Shown here one piece after another: positions 4,999 to 7,907 of a stretch of 7,907 bases of DNA. The stretch spans positions 1 to 7,907 of the forward strand of contig JAEZNC010000155.1 in NCBI GenBank assembly GCA_023441905.1. The letters run 5' to 3'. Origin of the DNA: Bacillota bacterium. GTDB lineage: Bacteria > Bacillota > Clostridia > Christensenellales > SZUA-584. The position numbers and the translations under genes were made by a program. Every line of letters starts with the position of its first letter. Position 1 is the first letter of the stretch. The notes under the pieces are model-generated. The model saw only the letters and a list, made by a program, of their open reading frames with translations, made no database searches and was not told where the DNA came from.

Positions 4999-5673
4999 TT
5001 AAATCAGTGTATCGATAAGCAGATAGAGCCCCATGGCAACAATAATCAAGCCGCCGATAATCTTAATCGTTTTCATATGCTTATACAGGTTTTTTATTTT
5101 TCCCAGCAGCAGGTTGGAAAACACCGCCGTGATGAAAAACGGAATCACGAACCCCAGAGAATAGACGAGCAGCGTCAGCACGGCGACGAGGATTCCCTGC
5201 GGCGTGACATATAGCAGCAGGCTCCCGAGCGACAACCCCACGCACGGCGTCCATCCAAACGCGTAAGTAAACCCCAACACAAAGGCACCGGCCGCGCCGC
5301 TGCGCGCCTTGAGCGCAAAGCGTTTTTCACGCATCAACAGCGGTATGTTTATGATGCCGGTCTGGTAAATGCCAAACAGTATCACAATCGCCGAACAGAC
5401 AATCAGAAACCATGACGAATTGATTAGCTGGCCCAGCGCGCCGAATGCCAGCCCGAGTATTGAAAACGTCAGAGCCACGCCAAGCGCAAAGGCGCAGACC
5501 CGCCAGAGCGATTTTACGGAAACCGCAAGCCGTCCGATTTTTAGCTGTTTTTGCTGTGCGTCTATGCTACCGATTAGCATGGAAATAAAAACAGGGATCA
5601 CAGGAAGTATGCATGGCGAAAAAAACGCCGTAAGACCCACCAAGAATGCGCCGCCGATTCCAGCCAAAGACAT
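4999..5673 (-). CDS. ccdA: CcdA-type membrane thiol electron transporter (DsbD transmembrane-like)
   Basis: The 224-residue integral membrane protein carries reducing equivalents from cytosolic thioredoxin across the membrane to an outer thioredoxin-like protein. About six hydrophobic segments are visible. The two redox cysteines are in the expected places: FFSPCILPVIP (17-27; Cys21) in the first segment and GWTPCVG (140-146; Cys144) in the fourth. After the second Cys the family usually has CxGPxL, but here it reads CVGLSL, so the proline is lost. Length is normal for CcdA (~220-240). I chose the ATG at 5671-5673 because AGGAGG lies 6 nt upstream; a frame open from 5793 would add 40 polar residues across the promoter and is not credible. 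It is the first gene of an operon with the thioredoxin lipoprotein and is divergent from the lipid kinase gene. Confidence 0.95.
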   Translation of the reverse strand: MSLAGIGGAFLVGLTAFFSPCILPVIPVFISMLIGSIDAQQKQLKIGRLAVSVKSLWRVCAFALGVALTFSILGLAFGALGQLINSSWFLIVCSAIVILFGIYQTGIINIPLLMREKRFALKARSGAAGAFVLGFTYAFGWTPCVGLSLGSLLLYVTPQGILVAVLTLLVYSLGFVIPFFITAVFSNLLLGKIKNLYKHMKTIKIIGGLIIVAMGLYLLIDTLI

Positions 5674-5728
5674 AGATCTCCTCCTCAATTGATTTTGCCC
5701 ACATTGTATGGCCATTTGATTATGTTCT

Positions 5729-5734
5729 ATTATA
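5729..5734 (-). promoter_or_regulatory. Likely -10 element of the ccdA operon
   Basis: A consensus TATAAT on the minus strand lies 55 bp before the ccdA start codon and predicts a start near 5722. No good -35 is seen at 16-18 bp, so activator help or low strength is possible. Confidence 0.4.
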
Positions 5735-5781
5735 ACCGCAATATTCTTATCCATCAGTATCAAAGTCACCGATGTCCTATC

Positions 5782-5810
5782 TGTACAACTCATGCGATTT
5801 TTAGTAGAAT
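5782..5810 (+). promoter_or_regulatory. Possible promoter of the lipid kinase gene
   Basis: TGTACA (5782-5787) and TAGAAT (5805-5810) are 17 bp apart; predicted start is near 5817, giving a ~50-nt leader that contains the dyad at 5826-5845. Another -35-like TTGTCA (5815-5820) is followed by TAAAAT at a 21-bp gap, which is too long. Confidence 0.4.
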
Positions 5811-5825
5811 AATGTTGTCATTTCA

Positions 5826-5845
5826 TTTACACGCTATCGCGTAAA
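5826..5845. promoter_or_regulatory. 20-bp dyad in the lipid kinase leader (possible operator or hairpin)
   Basis: TTTACACGCT-ATCGCGTAAA is symmetrical at 8 of 10 positions. It lies 21 bp before the start codon of the lipid kinase gene and just downstream of the proposed transcription start, a position suited to a repressor site or a short leader hairpin. No regulator can be assigned. Confidence 0.35.
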
Positions 5846-5866
5846 ATCTATTTTTAGGGGACGCAT

Positions 5867-6748
5867 ATGTATTATATTATTTTCAACCCCACTGCCGGTG
5901 CCGGACGATCACAAAAGGCGATGCAGGCCGTAGAAGCCCATTTGAAATCTCACAATGAAAACTATGTGATTGCGGAGACCAAATATCCAAAGCATGCGGC
6001 AGAATTGGCTCGCGAGGCGGTCGGCAAAGGATACAAGGGAATTTTATCTGTCGGCGGAGACGGAACGCTGCTTGAGGTGGCAAGCCAGCTTTATGACACA
6101 GAGGAAACGCTCGGTATCATTCCGGCCGGCACCGGAAATGATTTTCGCCGGGCTGTATATATCTCGAAAGATCCAATCGAAGCGCTCGATGTGGTGCTCG
6201 CGGGAAGCAGCAAAAAGGTGGATATCGGTTTTATGGGCGACGATCTGCCTTTTCTCAATGTTGCGGGCACGGGCTTCGATGTGGAGGTCATACGCAACAT
6301 GGAAAAAGTCCGCCGGACCTTCACGGGCGGTCTTGCGTATTTTATCGGTATCGTGATATCCCTTGTCAAACACAGAAGCATCGACTTAACGCTCACCGCC
6401 GACGGCGAAACGCTGCACCGAAAGGTGCTGCTCGTGGCGGTGGCCAACGGAAAATGCTTTGGCGGCGGCCTTCAGGTGGCTCCGGAAGCCAGCGTCACCG
6501 ATGGTCTCTTTAACGTGCTGATCATCAACCAGGTCCCGCGGTGGCGCATCCTGTTCGAGCTGCCAAAACTCAAAAAAGGGCAGATCGAAAAAATTTCCGT
6601 ATCAGAGCAGCTGACGTGCCGCCAGATTGCAATCCACTGCGACGAAACGCTTGATTTTGAGATCGACGGCGACATGACCGGGCAGACGCCCGCGCTCCTT
6701 AAAATCAAGCCGTCCTCGCTGCGCGTGTTTTGCCCCGATTTTCAATAA
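5867..6748 (+). CDS. Diacylglycerol/lipid kinase, YegS/BmrU (DagK catalytic) family
   Basis: The 293-residue protein probably phosphorylates diacylglycerol or a related lipid with ATP at the cytosolic membrane face, recycling diacylglycerol released by lipoteichoic acid or phospholipid turnover, as DgkB does. Visible motifs: NPTAGAG (7-13) at the N-terminus, the nucleotide-binding GGDGT (63-67), GTGNDF (88-93), GGGLQVAP (199-206), the TDG (211-213) with likely catalytic Asp212, and EIDGD (265-269; family often xxDGE). The length (~290-310) and two-domain layout are normal. The ATG has AGGGG 6 nt upstream. It is a single-gene transcript with its own terminator, divergent from ccdA. It cannot be separated by sequence alone from paralogues that act on other lipids, so I give no symbol. 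Confidence 0.94.
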   Translation: MYYIIFNPTAGAGRSQKAMQAVEAHLKSHNENYVIAETKYPKHAAELAREAVGKGYKGILSVGGDGTLLEVASQLYDTEETLGIIPAGTGNDFRRAVYISKDPIEALDVVLAGSSKKVDIGFMGDDLPFLNVAGTGFDVEVIRNMEKVRRTFTGGLAYFIGIVISLVKHRSIDLTLTADGETLHRKVLLVAVANGKCFGGGLQVAPEASVTDGLFNVLIINQVPRWRILFELPKLKKGQIEKISVSEQLTCRQIAIHCDETLDFEIDGDMTGQTPALLKIKPSSLRVFCPDFQ

Positions 6749-6768
6749 CGCTTTATAATTTGGAATCA

Positions 6769-6796
6769 ACGGCTCCGCTGGGGCCGTTTTTCTTTT
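6769..6796 (+). terminator. Intrinsic terminator of the lipid kinase gene
   Basis: ACGGCTCC (6769-6776) pairs with GGGGCCGT (6780-6787) with one G-T pair and a 3-nt loop, followed by TTTTTCTTTT. It begins 20 nt after the stop codon. Confidence 0.9.
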
Positions 6797-6806
6797 CATA
6801 CAGCTT

Positions 6807-6819
6807 ATGCTATAATGGC
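6807..6819 (+). promoter_or_regulatory. Promoter of the propeller-like membrane protein gene (extended -10)
   Basis: TGCTATAAT (6808-6816) is a consensus -10 with the TGn extension; no good -35 is seen, because the terminator T tract occupies that place. Predicted start is near 6823. The 13 bp ATGCTATAATGGC is identical to the promoter of the MltG-like gene (2561-2573, minus). Confidence 0.65.
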
Positions 6820-6847
6820 TTATCATCCAAAATCAATGAGGTGCCTT

Positions 6848-7907
6848 GTGTACGTAAATCAAAAACCTAAAAAGAAACACCGGCTGCCGCGTAAAACCAT
6901 CGTCTTTTTAAGTGCTGTGATTGTGGCTTTTGTTGTGCTGTTAACGGGCGTTATAGTGATATTGACGGCGGGTAAAGATTTAAAAGATACGATGAAAGAT
7001 ATGCCCTTTGCCCCCGGTCCCGGCCATTATGTGATTGGGCAGAATATCGTGTATACCGATAATGATTTGCTGACATGCGTCAACAGATCGCTCGGCACTG
7101 TCTGGCAGCTGCGGCTTTTTTCCGGCGGTCTTACCTTCACCGTCAACGATAATCTGATAGCGGCCACAGGCCAGGGCGTCATACAGGTGATTGATGCAAA
7201 CGGTCAGCATGAGTTCTCAAAACAGCTCGACGGCGATATCGCCTCGGCCCGCGTCGGCAAGGATATGGTGGCGGTTTACACACAGCAGCATTTGGATAAC
7301 AAAACACCGTCGTATATCGTCGTGTTCGACTTGGCCGGCAATCAGCTCTTTTTGCTCGACGTGACCGACAGACATGTGCTTGATTACGGCTTTGATGAGA
7401 CGAGCGACGCGCTTTTCGTGCTGGAACTCGATGTTTCGGGCAGTGTTCCGATATCGTGCATCTCCACTTATAAGCCTGATACGCAAGCGATCACAATGAT
7501 CAAAGAGCTCAAAGATCAGCTCGTCAGCGCCGTCTATTGGATCAATAAGAAAATCTATGCCATCGGCACCAACCACCTCACCGTCTACCAATCATTGAGT
7601 TCTGACGACAAGAAGCTCACCACATACGGCTGGATGATGGAGGATGTCTACGAGTCGGACGATCCCAAATTTGTTTATGTGCCTTCCAGCAGTGATACGA
7701 CTTTTGATGTGGCGCGCATCATTCGCCCCACCGGCAGCGAGATCAAAATCAATCTTCCGCCGGGTGTTTTCCGAATTCTCCATCAGGGTGAGAAGATATA
7801 TTGTTTTGCAAACAAACAGCTTTTCGTTTATACTGGGGAAGGAAAATATTTGAGAACATATGAGTTTCCGTTTGAGATTGTCGGCGTCGAAAGAGCGGTT
7901 GACGATC
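6848..7907 (+). CDS. Membrane-anchored protein with beta-propeller-like extracytoplasmic region (DUF5711-like), 3' end missing
   Basis: At least 353 residues are encoded and the frame is open to the right edge. Residues 1-17 are basic (KPKKKHRLPRK), 18-41 form one transmembrane helix, and the rest should face outwards. The outer region has repeated short beta-strand units of the type seen in WD/PQQ-like propellers: NIVYTDNDLLTCVN, NLIAATGQGVIQVIDANG, YIVVFDLAGNQLFLLDV, KIYAIGTNHLTVYQ and EKIYCFANKQLFVYTGEG. Layout and style recall the Clostridia-wide DUF5711 family, but I cannot confirm this. I chose the GTG at 6848 because GAGG lies 6 nt upstream; an in-frame ATG at 6836 has no ribosome binding site and would add four residues. 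It has its own promoter after the lipid kinase terminator. Function is unknown; sensing or envelope scaffolding are guesses. Nothing shows it to be broken. Confidence 0.85.
   Translation, partial: MYVNQKPKKKHRLPRKTIVFLSAVIVAFVVLLTGVIVILTAGKDLKDTMKDMPFAPGPGHYVIGQNIVYTDNDLLTCVNRSLGTVWQLRLFSGGLTFTVNDNLIAATGQGVIQVIDANGQHEFSKQLDGDIASARVGKDMVAVYTQQHLDNKTPSYIVVFDLAGNQLFLLDVTDRHVLDYGFDETSDALFVLELDVSGSVPISCISTYKPDTQAITMIKELKDQLVSAVYWINKKIYAIGTNHLTVYQSLSSDDKKLTTYGWMMEDVYESDDPKFVYVPSSSDTTFDVARIIRPTGSEIKINLPPGVFRILHQGEKIYCFANKQLFVYTGEGKYLRTYEFPFEIVGVERAVDD

Noticed and set aside
5674..5793. N-terminal extension of CcdA by 40 residues
   Set aside because: The added stretch is polar, covers the probable -10 element, and the internal ATG at 5671-5673 has a perfect AGGAGG site.
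5815..5847. TTGTCA and TAAAAT as a lipid kinase promoter
   Set aside because: The 21-bp spacing is too long for a sigma-A promoter; TGTACA-17-TAGAAT just upstream fits better.
6980..7783. Series of minus-strand open frames of 63-124 codons at the right end
   Set aside because: They are antisense to one continuous plus-strand frame with a promoter, ribosome binding site and coherent membrane-anchored protein.
1..7907. Search by eye for CRISPR arrays, tRNAs, transposases, phage genes, toxin-antitoxin pairs or defence islands
   Set aside because: No regularly spaced repeats, no tRNA cloverleaf signs and no such protein motifs were seen; the window reads as an ordinary chromosomal region apart from the palindromic repeat.

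Overview
The window looks like chromosomal DNA of a Gram-positive anaerobe of the Firmicutes, most likely class Clostridia. The signs are the 5' Alu-type half of a large (Bacillus/Clostridium-type) SRP RNA, strong AGGAGG-type ribosome binding sites, two lipoproteins with long Pro/Ser/Thr-rich linkers, sigma-A-like promoters with A/T-rich spacers, and a mix of Clostridia-typical families (WYL regulator, CcdA plus thioredoxin-like lipoprotein, membrane-anchored propeller-like protein). GC content is intermediate by eye. The genus cannot be told from the sequence.

Layout from left to right. Positions 1-126 (minus) hold the 5' part of the SRP RNA, which runs off the left edge. Positions 156-1439 (minus) are purA. 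A promoter and a terminator-like hairpin separate it from 1590-2537 (minus), a lipoprotein of the MltG/YceG lytic-transglycosylase family. A 96-bp divergent promoter region leads to 2634-3548 (plus), a WYL-domain regulator, followed by 3608-4000 (plus), a small VOC/glyoxalase-fold protein. Positions 4001-4381 are non-coding and contain a decayed short repeat and a 232-bp concentric inverted repeat (4133-4364) whose two arms are intrinsic terminators facing opposite ways. Next comes a minus-strand operon, ccdA (4999-5673) then a TlpA/ResA-like thioredoxin lipoprotein (4382-4984). Divergent from it is 5867-6748 (plus), a diacylglycerol/lipid kinase of the YegS/BmrU family with a clear terminator. 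The last gene, from 6848 to the right edge (plus, incomplete), encodes a protein with one N-terminal membrane anchor and an extracytoplasmic beta-rich, propeller-like region.

Functionally the window is mostly housekeeping (purine synthesis, protein targeting, lipid phosphorylation) plus cell-envelope functions: a peptidoglycan-cleaving lipoprotein, a membrane thiol-reductant relay and an anchored surface protein. WYL regulator and VOC protein form a likely regulator-target pair. I see no phage, CRISPR, toxin-antitoxin or defence system, and no clear undescribed multi-gene system. The most unusual structure is the 232-bp palindromic element between the convergent VOC and thioredoxin genes, which looks like a MITE-type repeat that has become the shared bidirectional terminator.
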